A DNA stretch of 64,000 nt from UBA4742 sp963734965 (GCA_963734965.1 CAVTJK010000003.1:1-64000), one strand, 5' to 3'; counted from the stretch's first letter, positions 17,453 to 26,186 are shown. Program-made: numbers and translations. Notes: generated by a model not told the origin, from the sequence alone.

Positions 17453-19777
17453 ATGACTGACGCCGACATGGCCGAGGAGGCTCTTCCCGCGGCAGATGCC
17501 GCGTGGGTGGCCGCGGGCATCGGCGCGACCCTCCTCGTGCTCGAGATGTCGGGCGTGCTCGGGTCCTACGGCGATCTCACGGTGGTCGTCCTCGGGGCCG
17601 TGGCCATCTCGGCCGGGATCTACTCGGTCTGGCGCCGCCGAATCGGACCTCGCTGGCTGTGGATGATCATGGTCGTGGCCATGGTGCTGTTCGTGGCCGG
17701 CGGGATCCTCCGGGTCTTCTTCGGAACTCTCGGCGACCTCTCGCCGCATCGGTCGCTCGTGCCCGACCTCATCACCCTGCCGGGCTACGTCTTCATGATC
17801 GTCATGATGATCAACCTGGTCCGCCTCCGACGCCCCCACGGCATGAGCGACCTGGTGGTCACCCTCGACGCCATCCTGGCTGCCGTCGCCGCGCTGGCCC
17901 TGGCGTGGGTGTTCCTCATCGATCCGGCCATCGCCAACCGCCACGTGCCCATCGAGACGCGCTTCTTGCTCGTGGCCTACCCGGCCATGTCCGTCTTCCT
18001 CGTCGCCTTCGGCTTCCGCACCGTCTACAACGATCGCAGCAGCCGTCCGTTGTCCTTGCGGATGCTGCTGGCCACCGTCGCCTGCACCTTGGTCGGCGAC
18101 GTCTTCTACATGCTGGCCGATGCCCACATCACCACCATCGACCCGCGGATGATCGACGTCCCCTACGGCATGGCCTACCTGGCCGCCATCGTGGCGATCC
18201 TCCACCCGTCGGCGTCCGAGGTGGCGGTGCGCCCGTCGGTGGTCGAGGCCCAACCGCAGCGCAGCCGTCTGGCTCTGGTCGTGATGGCGTTGTGCGTCCC
18301 CGCCCTGTTGACCCTCAGCAAGACGACGGCCAGCCGCGACAACGTGATCGTCGTCATCGTGCTGGCCTGCACCGGCACCGCCGCCTGGCGCATGTTCCTG
18401 GCGCTCCGCGAGCACGCCCGGTCCGAGGCTCGGCTGGCCTACCAGGCCACCCACGACATGCTGACCGGGCTGCCCGATCGCAGCTATGTCGTGGCCCACG
18501 TCGATCGCCTCGTCGGCGCCGACGGCGACTCGTCGCTGGCCCTGCTCCTGCTCGACATCGATCGCTTCCGTCTGGTGAACGACAGCCTGGGCCACGTCAG
18601 CGGCGACGACCTGCTCATCGCCGTCGGCCGTCGTCTCGAAGCCAACAGCCGGGCCGGCGACCTCGTCGCCCGCATCGGCGGCGACGAGTTCGTGATCGTG
18701 GCCGAGGGCGTCCGCGAGGTGGCCCATGCCACCGAGCTGGCCGAGCGGACGCGGCTCAGCTTGAGCCAGAGCTTCGGAGTCCGCGACACCGACATCCCGG
18801 TCTCGGCCAGCATCGGCGTGGCCCTCCACCGATCGGACCTGCCTCCGTCGACGGCCGACACGCTCATGCGCGACGCCGACATCGCCATGTACCAGGCCAA
18901 GGACGCGGGCGGTGACACGGTGGCGGTCTTCGACGATTCGATGCGCCAACGGGTGGAGCGTCGCCTCGATCTCGAACAGGAGCTGCGCCACGCCCTCGAT
19001 CGGGGCGAGCTGCACGTGGCCTATCAGCCCATCGTGCGGTCGGTCGACGGCCGCGTGACCAGCCTCGAGGCGCTCTTGCGGTGGACCCATCCGCGTCTCG
19101 GCTCGATCGCCCCGTCGGTGTTCATCCCCATCGCCGAAGACACCGGCGCCATCGTCGACATCGGCGCGTGGGTGCTCGACCAGGCCTGTCTCGACCTCGT
19201 CGAGTTGCGCTCGACCATCCCTTACGCCGAGCACATGACCGTCGCCGTCAACCTGTCGGCGCGCCAGCTCCGCGACAGCAGCCTGCTCGACCACGTCGCC
19301 CGCTCTCTGCTGCGCCGAGGACTCCCCGCGTCGGGTCTCAAGCTCGAGCTCACCGAGACCTGCATCATGGAGAACCTCGGACTCATCTCACAGCTGCTCG
19401 ACTCGCTGCGGTCGTGCGGCGTGCGCATCTCGGTCGACGACTTCGGTACGGGCTACTCGTCGCTGGCCACCCTCGACCGACTGCCGGTCGACGAGGTCAA
19501 GATCGACAAGTCCTTCGTCGACGGCATCGCCGAGGACGGAGCCAACACGAGCCTGGTGTCGGCCATCGTGTCGATCGCCCAGTCGCTCGGCATCACGACG
19601 GTGGCCGAGGGCGTCGAGAGCTCGCAACAGGCCGAGCGGCTCCGCGACCTCGGCTGCGGTGACCTGCAGGGGTTCCTGTTCGCCAAGCCCATCAGCGTGA
19701 CCAAGATCCCGGCGCTGGTCGACCAGCTGGGGCTGGCGGCGGCGCCGACCCTACGAGCGGTGCCGGACTCGGCCTAG
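17453..19777 (+). CDS. Membrane-bound GGDEF-EAL cyclic-di-GMP enzyme
   Basis: A 774-residue protein. The first 310 residues contain roughly nine hydrophobic helices, an integral-membrane sensor-like region I cannot name. The GGDEF domain follows (ARIGGDEFVIV, residues about 409-413), with an RAGD inhibitory-site motif five residues upstream. The EAL domain has E539-A-L in SLEALLRWTHP and also DDFGTGYSSL and VKIDKSFV. Both catalytic signatures are intact, so it could make and degrade cyclic di-GMP. A longer frame begins at 17357, but ATG 17453 (MTDADMAEE) sits where homologues would start. It stands alone, 2 bp from the convergent acyltransferase-like gene. Confidence 0.9.
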   Translation: MTDADMAEEALPAADAAWVAAGIGATLLVLEMSGVLGSYGDLTVVVLGAVAISAGIYSVWRRRIGPRWLWMIMVVAMVLFVAGGILRVFFGTLGDLSPHRSLVPDLITLPGYVFMIVMMINLVRLRRPHGMSDLVVTLDAILAAVAALALAWVFLIDPAIANRHVPIETRFLLVAYPAMSVFLVAFGFRTVYNDRSSRPLSLRMLLATVACTLVGDVFYMLADAHITTIDPRMIDVPYGMAYLAAIVAILHPSASEVAVRPSVVEAQPQRSRLALVVMALCVPALLTLSKTTASRDNVIVVIVLACTGTAAWRMFLALREHARSEARLAYQATHDMLTGLPDRSYVVAHVDRLVGADGDSSLALLLLDIDRFRLVNDSLGHVSGDDLLIAVGRRLEANSRAGDLVARIGGDEFVIVAEGVREVAHATELAERTRLSLSQSFGVRDTDIPVSASIGVALHRSDLPPSTADTLMRDADIAMYQAKDAGGDTVAVFDDSMRQRVERRLDLEQELRHALDRGELHVAYQPIVRSVDGRVTSLEALLRWTHPRLGSIAPSVFIPIAEDTGAIVDIGAWVLDQACLDLVELRSTIPYAEHMTVAVNLSARQLRDSSLLDHVARSLLRRGLPASGLKLELTETCIMENLGLISQLLDSLRSCGVRISVDDFGTGYSSLATLDRLPVDEVKIDKSFVDGIAEDGANTSLVSAIVSIAQSLGITTVAEGVESSQQAERLRDLGCGDLQGFLFAKPISVTKIPALVDQLGLAAAPTLRAVPDSA

Positions 19778-19779
19778 TG

Positions 19780-20589
19780 CTAGCCGGCGGCGGCCAACGG
19801 CGCGGCCGCGGCGAGCGCGGGCCGGACCTGCCACTCGGGCTGGGAGACGACCGCCTCGAGGCCCTCGCCGGCGAAGAGCAGCGCGTGCACCTTCGGGTCG
19901 AGCAGGCCGACACGGGCGCGGTAGTCGAGGATGTCGATCAGCACGGGCTGGCTCGACGGCGAGTCGAGGTACCGCATGGGCTCGGTGCCGGGAATCGGGC
20001 TGAGGGGCCGACCGAAGGGTCGGTTGATCTGCTTGAGCACGATCTGGTCGAGGATGGCCAGATACCAGCGGAGATCGCGATCGAGGCTCATGCGGCCCAG
20101 GCCCTGGTACAGCGCCGTCGCGACCAGGCCGCACGCCGCCGCGCCTCGGTAGTCCGGCGGGACGGCCAGGGTGGCCATGTCGTAGAGCGACGTCAGGTCG
20201 AGGGCGATGCCGTGGTCAGCGGACAAGCTCTCCGGCGTCATGCCCCACATCCGCTCGAGATCGTGCAGGCTCTTGAACCCGCGATCCGACGGCAGGACGA
20301 GGCGGAGCATCCCGGCCGCCGCCCGCTCGGCATGGTCGATGACGCACAGGAAGATGCTGGTGTCCTCGTACGGGCCGTACTCGGCGGCGAGCAGATCCGG
20401 GGTGTTGCCGAAGGCCTCGTAGAACACGTTGCGTTCGATGGTCCGGGCCAGTTCGGCGGCGGGCTCGTCGGCGTCGAGGACATACAGACCGAACGGGGTG
20501 TCCCCCCGGCCCTCCCGGACGATCAGGTCGTCAACCAGCTCCCACGATTGTGCCTGGATGGTGGCAGTATGCCTGAGGTCACAGGGCAT
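19780..20589 (-). CDS. GNAT-like acyltransferase of unknown substrate
   Basis: A 269-residue protein resembling large GNAT-fold proteins of the N-acyl amino acid/acyl-homoserine lactone synthase type. Visible features are an N-terminal part with TPFGLYVLDADEPAAE, a core strand EDTSIFLCVIDHAERA followed by GMLRLVLPSD, and LYDMATLAVPPDYRGAAA, which occupies the position of the acyl-CoA-binding loop. The C-terminal half (LDQIVLKQINRPFG, PGTEPMRYLDSPSSQP) is not one I recognise. No partner genes indicate the product. It converges with the GGDEF-EAL gene and diverges from the serine hydrolase. The assignment to GNAT is by pattern and needs a profile search. Confidence 0.5.
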   Translation of the reverse strand: MPCDLRHTATIQAQSWELVDDLIVREGRGDTPFGLYVLDADEPAAELARTIERNVFYEAFGNTPDLLAAEYGPYEDTSIFLCVIDHAERAAAGMLRLVLPSDRGFKSLHDLERMWGMTPESLSADHGIALDLTSLYDMATLAVPPDYRGAAACGLVATALYQGLGRMSLDRDLRWYLAILDQIVLKQINRPFGRPLSPIPGTEPMRYLDSPSSQPVLIDILDYRARVGLLDPKVHALLFAGEGLEAVVSQPEWQVRPALAAAAPLAAAG

Positions 20590-20727
20590 GGCCAGGAGTA
20601 CCGCGCTGGGTAGGAATTTTCAGCACCGTGAGTGGCATAACCGGCTCTGGGGGCGTCGAGAGTGGTCACCTGGCCTCGGCCGGCGGCCACGGCCGCGGCG
20701 AGCGGGTTCGAGACGAGGAGGATCGGC

Positions 20728-21969
20728 GTGGGCCGGAGCGCACAACTCGAGGTCGAGGGCGACCCGACCGAGGCGGGGTTCGACCCCGCTCGGCTGGCCC
20801 GGCTCGACCGCCACTTCGCCGGCTATGTCGACGACGGTCGTCTAGCCGGCTGGCTCGCCGTCGTCGCTCGCCACGGGCGGATCGTCCACGTGGCCTCCTG
20901 CGGCCACCGCGACCGTGAGGCCCAGTTGTCGGTCGAGCCCGACACGTTGTGGCGCATCTTCTCGATGACCAAGCCCATCACGTCCGTGGCGGCCATGATG
21001 CTCTACGAGCAGGGCGGCTTCGAGCTCAAGGATCCGGTCGGTCGCTACATCGAGTCGTTCCGCGACCAGCGCGTCTTCACGGGCGGATCAGCGCGCGCGC
21101 CGGTCACCGTGCCGGCCACCGAGCCCATCCGGGTGTGGCACCTGCTGACCCACACCTCCGGGCTCACCTACGGCTTCCACTACACCCACCCCGTGGATGC
21201 CATGTACCGCGCGGCCGGGTACGAGTGGGGCAGTCCGGCCGAGGTCGACCTGGCCGGCGCCTGCGACGCATGGGCGTCGATGCCCCTTCTGTTCGAGCCG
21301 GGAACCGGATGGAACTACTCGGTCTCGACCGACGTCCTGGGGCGACTGGTCGAGGTCGTGTCGGGCCAGCCCCTCGACGCCTTCATGGCCGAGCACATCT
21401 TCGACCCGCTCGGAATGACCGACACGGGCTTCTTCGTGTCCGAGCCCGAGCAGAGCCGGTTGGCGGCGCTCTACGGACCGGGGCCCGATCGGCGGGCGAT
21501 GCGCCTCGATGCGTTCGGCCGCGCCGCCACCGCTCGTCCCTCCGTGCTGTCGGGTGGCGGCGGTCTCGTGTCGACCGCGTTCGACTACCACCGGTTCACC
21601 CAGATGCTCGTCAACCGCGGTGAGCTCGACGGCGTGCGGCTGCTGAGCCCCCGCACTATCGACTACATGACCCGCAACCACCTGCCGGGCGGGGTCGACC
21701 TCGAGCAGATCGGTCAGGGCACCTTCGCCGAGACCACCTTCGACGGCATGGGCTTCGGGTTGGGCTTCTCGGTGATGATGGACCCGGTTGCCAACAAGGT
21801 GCTGTCGAGCGTCGGCGAGTACGCCTGGGGTGGAGCGGCCAGCACGGCCTTCTGGGTCGATCCCGTCGAGGACCTCACCGTCTCGTTCTTCACCCAGCTG
21901 CTGCCGTCGAGCACCCACCCGATCCGCCCGCAGCTCAAGCAGCTCGTCTACCAGGCGCTGGTGGACTAG
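20728..21969 (+). CDS. Serine beta-lactamase-like hydrolase
   Basis: A 413-residue member of the class C beta-lactamase/esterase family (EstB-type). The nucleophile motif SMTK begins at residue 79 (FSMTKPITSVAAMM), and the second motif is Tyr197 in GWNYSVSTDVLG. HLLTHTSGLTYGFHY and EHIFDPLGMTDTGFF are also typical. The C-terminal part has WGGAASTAFWVDP in place of the KTG-box region, as in many esterases. Start chosen at GTG 20728 because GAGGAGGA lies 5 nt upstream; a longer frame opens at 20662. There is no signal peptide, so it is probably a cytoplasmic esterase or peptidase rather than an antibiotic-resistance enzyme. The stop overlaps the convergent MBL gene by 4 bp. Confidence 0.85.
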   Translation: MGRSAQLEVEGDPTEAGFDPARLARLDRHFAGYVDDGRLAGWLAVVARHGRIVHVASCGHRDREAQLSVEPDTLWRIFSMTKPITSVAAMMLYEQGGFELKDPVGRYIESFRDQRVFTGGSARAPVTVPATEPIRVWHLLTHTSGLTYGFHYTHPVDAMYRAAGYEWGSPAEVDLAGACDAWASMPLLFEPGTGWNYSVSTDVLGRLVEVVSGQPLDAFMAEHIFDPLGMTDTGFFVSEPEQSRLAALYGPGPDRRAMRLDAFGRAATARPSVLSGGGGLVSTAFDYHRFTQMLVNRGELDGVRLLSPRTIDYMTRNHLPGGVDLEQIGQGTFAETTFDGMGFGLGFSVMMDPVANKVLSSVGEYAWGGAASTAFWVDPVEDLTVSFFTQLLPSSTHPIRPQLKQLVYQALVD

Positions 21970-22793
21970 GCGTCGAGGCGATACGAGTCGCCCTCGCGCC
22001 GGACGTGGCCGCCGCCGGGGCCGCCCAGCAAGGTGGTGAGCAACAGCCCGTCGACGTCGGCCAGCTCGGCGAGCAGACGCCGGCGGGACTCGGTCGCCGC
22101 GATCGGATCGAGGTCGGCGGCGACGCTGGGGTCGCTGATCTGGAACGGGTTGAGGAAGAGATGTCCGCCGATCACCGCGGTCTCACCACCCGACGAGATG
22201 GTCACGGCCAGATGGCCGAAGGCGTGGCCGGGGGCATCGGTCAGTCGCACGTTGGGGCTGAGTTGGTGCGGCAGCTCTATCGCGTCGAGCACGCCGGCCG
22301 TCTCGAGGACCTCGAGGCCCTCGAGCCCCAGCACCTCAGGCGGGAAGCGACCCTGGCGCCACGCGTCGAGCTCGTCGCGCGGATAGACGTAGCGAGCGTT
22401 GCGGAACGAGGGCTGCCAGCCGACCTCGTCGGTCGGGTCGACCGGACTCTTGTGCGGACGCGTGTTCCAGCCCATCCCGTCGTAGTGCGTGTTGACGACC
22501 GTGTCGAAGGCGTCGGCGGCGAAGCCGGCGGACTCGAGCTCACCCAGCAGGCGCGTCACCCGCTCGGCCGCGTCGGGTTGGGTGCGGGGGAAGTCGTTGG
22601 CCAGCCACGGGTCGACCAGGATCCGTCGATCGCGGTCGGCGATGGCGATGGCGCTGAAGGCCAGTCCGACCTCGCCGGGGTTCGGGGCGAAGTCGGGGAC
22701 CGCCCACGCGGGGGCCGGCTCGTCGGACGGGAGGGCGAACGACTCGTCCTCGATGCGGACGATCTCGACCTCACCCACGCTCCAGCGATGCAC
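21966..22793 (-). CDS. MBL-fold protein with depleted metal site
   Basis: A 275-residue protein of the metallo-beta-lactamase fold, similar to lactonase/quinolonase-type hydrolases (AIADRDRRILVDPWLAND, DAPGHAFGHLAV, IGGHLFLNPFQISDP). The key HxHxDH motif is replaced: in VVNTHYDGMGWN one His-containing pair is missing and the last His is Gly. The later GDxxH reads GGHLFLNP, and the terminal His position reads TTLLGGPGGGH. The frame is continuous, so these are real substitutions. It may be a non-catalytic binding protein or use another metal arrangement. It is convergent with the serine hydrolase and 58 bp from clpP's end on the same strand. Confidence 0.7.
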   Translation of the reverse strand: MHRWSVGEVEIVRIEDESFALPSDEPAPAWAVPDFAPNPGEVGLAFSAIAIADRDRRILVDPWLANDFPRTQPDAAERVTRLLGELESAGFAADAFDTVVNTHYDGMGWNTRPHKSPVDPTDEVGWQPSFRNARYVYPRDELDAWRQGRFPPEVLGLEGLEVLETAGVLDAIELPHQLSPNVRLTDAPGHAFGHLAVTISSGGETAVIGGHLFLNPFQISDPSVAADLDPIAATESRRRLLAELADVDGLLLTTLLGGPGGGHVRREGDSYRLDA

Positions 22794-22851
22794 GGTTCTC
22801 CATCATGGCCGTGAGCGACCTCGACCGCGCCGATTTTCACGGGGCCAGCGT

Positions 22852-23475
22852 CTAGCCGAGCTCGGCGGCGGCGCTGATGGCGGCGACGGGCCGGAGCTGG
22901 CGATTGGTGATCACCTCGTCGACCAGTCCGTAGGCCACGGCATCGGCCCCGCGCACGATGTAGTCACGATCGATGTCGGCGACGATCCGGTCGCGGGGCT
23001 GGCCGGTGGTCTCGGCGAGGATGTCGATCATCCGCTCGCGCATCTCGATCGTCTCGCGGACCTGGATCTCGAGGTCGACCGACTGGCCCTGGACGCCACC
23101 GTGGGGCTGGTGGATGAGCACGCGTGCATTGGGCAGGGCTGTCCGCAGCCCCGGCGCACCCGCGCTGAGCAGCACGGCCGCGGCCGACGCCGCTTGGCCG
23201 ATGCACGTCGTGGCCACCGGCGGGTGCAGGAACTGCATCGTGTCGTAGATCCCGAACAGACCGACCATGTCGCCGCCGGGGGAGTTGATGTAGAGGTTGA
23301 TCGGCTTGTCGGCATCCTCGGCCTCGAGGAAGAGGAGCTGGGCGACGACGAGGTTGGTCACCTGCTCGTCGATGGGCGCCCCGAGGAAGATGATCCGCTC
23401 GCGCAGCAGCCGGGAGTAGATGTCATAGGCGCGTTCGCCTCGGTTGGTGGATTCGATGACGGTGGGGACGAGCAC
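22852..23475 (-). CDS. clpP: ATP-dependent Clp protease proteolytic subunit
   Basis: A 207-residue ClpP. Catalytic residues are Ser97 in GQAASAAAVLL, His122 in VLIHQPHGG and Asp171 in DIDRDYIV; INSPGGDMVGLFGIYD is also conserved. It forms the barrel-shaped protease fed by ClpX or ClpC. GTG 23475 (VLVPTVIESTNRGERAYDIY) is the likely start; a TTG 33 bp upstream is possible but falls inside a palindrome. Normally the active-site loop reads GMAAS-MG; here it is GQAASAAA, which suggests this may be a secondary ClpP paralogue. It is divergent from the SRPBCC-ArsR pair, and twin palindromes lie between them. Confidence 0.92.
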   Translation of the reverse strand: MLVPTVIESTNRGERAYDIYSRLLRERIIFLGAPIDEQVTNLVVAQLLFLEAEDADKPINLYINSPGGDMVGLFGIYDTMQFLHPPVATTCIGQAASAAAVLLSAGAPGLRTALPNARVLIHQPHGGVQGQSVDLEIQVRETIEMRERMIDILAETTGQPRDRIVADIDRDYIVRGADAVAYGLVDEVITNRQLRPVAAISAAAELG

Positions 23476-23503
23476 GGGCTCTCGCTTTCTGCCGGGTGGT
23501 TCG

Positions 23504-23572
23504 CGCAACTGTTCAGTTGCGTGAATCCCACCCTAGAAGGTTGCGGATCCGATGCGCAACCACTAAGTTGCA
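23504..23572. promoter_or_regulatory. Twin palindromic operators between clpP and SRPBCC-arsR
   Basis: Two 18-bp sites share CGCAAC-N6-GTTGC(G/A): 23504-23521 (CGCAACTGTTCAGTTGCG, fully palindromic) and 23555-23572 (CGCAACCACTAAGTTGCA). Their starts are 51 bp apart, about five helical turns. The first lies about 30 bp upstream of the clpP start and the second ends 4 bp before the SRPBCC ATG. The ArsR-family protein encoded downstream is the obvious candidate binder; binding is inferred. Confidence 0.65.
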
Positions 23573-23575
23573 CGA

Positions 23576-24070
23576 ATGGAGCAGCCATCGAACGCCACCA
23601 GTCCTGACGAGCTCGAGACGGCCCAGGTCGTGCGCCGCGTCGTGATCGACGCTCCGGTCGAGGCGGTGTGGCCGTCGCTGGCCGACCCCGACGCTTTGGC
23701 CCGTTGGTTGCAGGCCGACGTGAGCCTCGACGGGGTGCTGGCGCCGGGCGTGGCCGGCCGAGTGATCGATGCCGACGGAGCGGTCCGCCACGTGTTGATC
23801 ACCGACGTCGAGCACGGACGGCGGCTGGCCTGGCACTGGTGGGAGGACGGCGGCGAGCTCTCGTCGGTCGAGATCACGACCACCCCGCAGGGCGAGGCCA
23901 CCGAGGTCCGCGTGGTCGAGACCGTGGCCCTGGCCTCGGTCACGAGCGGGGGGAGCCGCGCCGGCATCGTCACCGATGTCTTCGATCAGCGCTGGGATGT
24001 GGCGCTGCCCACCTTGGTCGATCGCTTCGCGGCCAAGCTCGGCGTGCTGGCCGGGTCGCCCGTCGGGTGA
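23576..24070 (+). CDS. SRPBCC (AHSA1/START-like) domain protein
   Basis: A 164-residue single-domain protein of the SRPBCC/AHSA1 type, which binds hydrophobic ligands in a helix-grip cavity. Features are VVRRVVIDAPVEAVWPSLADPDALARWL at the start, a central VLITDVEHGRRLAWHWWEDGG and a long C-terminal helix (WDVALPTLVDRFAAKLG). Members are commonly paired with ArsR regulators, as here: the stop codon overlaps the arsR ATG (TGATG), implying translational coupling. Its ligand and role are unknown; it could modulate or sense a hydrophobic signal. A palindromic operator ends 4 bp before the start, so transcription is likely self-repressed by the ArsR partner. Confidence 0.85.
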   Translation: MEQPSNATSPDELETAQVVRRVVIDAPVEAVWPSLADPDALARWLQADVSLDGVLAPGVAGRVIDADGAVRHVLITDVEHGRRLAWHWWEDGGELSSVEITTTPQGEATEVRVVETVALASVTSGGSRAGIVTDVFDQRWDVALPTLVDRFAAKLGVLAGSPVG

Positions 24071-24417
24071 TGGCGTCGTCGGGTTCGTCGGCGACCAGCG
24101 AGGCTCGGGCCGGGGCGGTGTTCGCCGCGTTGGCCGATCCGACGCGCCGTCAGCTCTGGCGCGCCGTCGTCGACGACGGCCCCATCACGGCCACGACCCT
24201 GTCAGCGACCCGCCCGGTCACCCGCCAAGCAGTGGCCAAGCACCTGCAGGTGCTCGAGGCCGCCGGTCTGGTCGAGGCCGACCGGGTCGGGCGCGAGACT
24301 CGCTATGAGGCCCGCCCGGGTTCGTTGCGCGCCGCGTCGGACTGGATCGCCGCCGTTGACGCGGCCTGGGACCAACGCCTGTCGCGCCTCAAGGCCGAGG
24401 TCGAAGCCCAGCCCTGA
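24070..24417 (+). CDS. ArsR-family transcriptional regulator
   Basis: A 115-residue winged-helix regulator. AVFAALADPTRRQLWRAV is the canonical ArsR start, followed by the recognition helix region RPVTRQAVAKHLQVLEAAGLV and the wing DRVGRETRYEARPGS. It has no cysteine-rich metal site, so metal sensing is unlikely. The arrangement with an SRPBCC protein is the common actinobacterial non-metal type. Start codon overlaps the SRPBCC stop. It probably binds the CGCAAC-N6-GTTGC palindromes upstream and may also regulate the divergent clpP. Confidence 0.88.
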   Translation: MASSGSSATSEARAGAVFAALADPTRRQLWRAVVDDGPITATTLSATRPVTRQAVAKHLQVLEAAGLVEADRVGRETRYEARPGSLRAASDWIAAVDAAWDQRLSRLKAEVEAQP

Positions 24418-24441
24418 CGGCGAGAACGGGTCCGTCGACGA

Positions 24442-24648
24442 TCAGCCGGTGCGGCTGCGTCCGCCGCGTGCGGCCGAGGCCCCGACGCGACGGTCCTCGG
24501 CACGGGGCGCACCGCGATGGTCGCGACGCTGACGAGCCACCCAGTGGCGGCTCCAATGCACCGAATCGAGCTGACGGATGTGGTTCGAGCAGCGCTGCCC
24601 CGGCAGCGCGAGACACGCTGGACACTGCACGGCGTACGGATCGATCAT
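24442..24648 (-). CDS. Small zinc-ribbon protein
   Basis: A 68-residue protein. The N-terminal half has CPACLALPGQRCSNH followed by further histidines (SVHWSRHW), fitting the small actinobacterial/phage zinc-finger family with CPxCxAxPGxxC and a downstream His. The C-terminal half is Arg-rich. GGAGG lies 8 nt before ATG 24648, supporting that start. The ligands would be three Cys and one His. Function is unknown; nucleic-acid binding is plausible given the basic tail. It is convergent with arsR and lies upstream of the SOS-type HNH gene. Confidence 0.55.
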   Translation of the reverse strand: MIDPYAVQCPACLALPGQRCSNHIRQLDSVHWSRHWVARQRRDHRGAPRAEDRRVGASAARGGRSRTG

Positions 24649-24820
24649 GGCCAGCACCTCCAGTCACCTGGCGCCCCGGGACCGCCCGGATCCGACACCA
24701 TGGTGCGCCTTGGCGCAACGTTCGCGGTGGATACCTGCGTAGTCGGCACTCGCCGTGCTCACCTTGAGGTGGCTGGTGTCACTCGGCGGGGGACCAATTG
24801 AGAATTTACAGTGTATTTGC

Positions 24821-24866
24821 GTTGTTGTCGGTTGTTCGACGCGGCTAGAATCGAATACGTGTTCGA
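24821..24866 (+). promoter_or_regulatory. Promoter with SOS (LexA) box
   Basis: TCGAATACGTGTTCGA (24851-24866) is a near-perfect actinobacterial SOS box (TCGAAC-N4-GTTCGA, one mismatch); its flanks extend the palindrome to ATCGAA-N6-TTCGAT. It overlaps a -10-like TAGAAT (24846-24851), with a TTGTTG -35-like element 18 bp upstream, and the presumed GTG start at 24859. 13E12-repeat HNH genes of mycobacteria are known members of the SOS response. Confidence 0.6.
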
Positions 24867-26161
24867 TCTAACGGACTGTCGAAGATGGGTGCCAGAAGGC
24901 GGCGCTCGAGGACCTGACCTTCGCGTCGGACGGCGAGTTGCTGTCGGCCGTGAAGGGCTTGGCTCGGGCTCGGGCCGGTCTGGATGCGGCCGAGGCTCAT
25001 GTGTTGGCGGAGCTCGAGGGGCGGGGGGTGTGTGACCGGGACTTCGGGGTGGGGACCGCATCGTGGGTGGCGGCCGAGACCCGTGCGCCGCGGGTCCGTG
25101 TGTCGGTCGCGGGTGCGGTTGGGGACCCGACTGCGCAAGCTGTGGGCGGTCGACTCAGGCGTTGTCGCAGGGCCGGATCGGTCTCGGCCCACGCCAACGC
25201 CCTGGGTGACGCGGTGGCCAATCCTCGGGTCGGGGACCTGATCGCCGATCTGGAAGCCGAGTTGGTGGAGGCGGCGCAGCACTGCCCGTTCGAGATCTGG
25301 AAACGAGACCTGACCGTGTTGGTCGAGTTGTTGGATCAGGACGGGGGCTATGACCCGAACCAGGACCTGGCCGCCAACACGTTGCACGCCAGCCTGGTCG
25401 GCGACGCCCGCCTGGTGATCTCGGGTGAGCTGGTGGGTGAGAACGCTCTGGTGGTGGCCCAGGCCCTGAACATGAAGGCTGACGAACTGGCCCGCCAGCT
25501 ACCGCAACGACCACAACCAGACCGACGACGTCGACATGCCCGCCGCGTTCAACGCTGCTCGCTTTGGCGTTGGCCGAACTGTGCCGGGCCGGACTGGCCA
25601 CCGACCCCGCCATCACCCGAGCCCCCCACCCCGACGTCACCCTGGTCATCCGCACCCAAGGCACGCCGACCGAGCACCACGAACCCCGTACGCTACGTCC
25701 TGCCGGACTGGTTCGGCCGCGACGACGAGCGGCCCGGGTTGTTCACCGTCGACGGGGATCGGCTCACCACCCTCGAGCGCTACCAACACCTGCTGTGTGA
25801 CGCCGGCGTCACCGCGCTCATCGTCGACTCCCTCGGCGTGCCCCTCGACCTAGGCCAGAGCGTGCGGCTGGCCACCCCGGCCCAGCGCCGGGCCCTGGCC
25901 GTCCGCGACGGCGGCTGCGTGTTCCCCGGCTGTGACGCCCCCGTGTCATGGTGCGACGCCCACCACGTCGACTGGTACGAACACGGCGGCCCCACCGACA
26001 TCGCCAACCTCGCCCTGCTGTGCCGCCGCCACCACGGCATCACCCACCGCCACGGCTGGACCATGACCACCACCCCCGACCAACACTTCACCTGGACCAC
26101 CCCCACCGGCCACACCCTCCACAGCCAACGCCACCTCGGCCGACCCCCACCCGGCCAATGA
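24859..26161 (+). CDS. DUF222/13E12-type HNH endonuclease protein, frameshifted
   Basis: Frame correction yields a protein of about 430 residues. The DUF222 region is AEAHVLAELEGRG...DFGVGTASWVA, then RLRKLWAVDS, HANALGDAV and ALVVAQALNMKADELA. The C-terminal HNH nuclease is complete: RDGGCVFPGCDAPVSWCDAHH, then HGGPTDIANLALLC, and RRHHGITHR. Breaks fall near 24,895, 25,110, 25,165, 25,510, 25,560 and 25,685. These genes are multicopy, phage- or mobile-element-like families in actinobacteria. An SOS box overlaps the start. The HNH end is intact, so either the gene is decaying or the consensus is poor here. Confidence 0.75.
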
Positions 26162-26186
26162 GCCGAGGCGGTTGGAGGGTGAGGGA

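Noticed and set aside
17393..19294. 633-codon antisense frame over the GGDEF-EAL gene
   Set aside because: Composition dominated by His/Asp/Gly/Val as expected for the complement of high-GC coding DNA; the sense frame has all catalytic motifs.
20728..21969. Antibiotic-resistance beta-lactamase
   Set aside because: No signal peptide and no KTG box; matches the esterase side of the class C family.
25940..26160. CRISPR-like or minisatellite repeats in the CCC/ACC-rich end of the HNH gene
   Set aside because: The pattern is Thr/His/Pro codon repetition inside a conserved HNH domain; no regular spacers.
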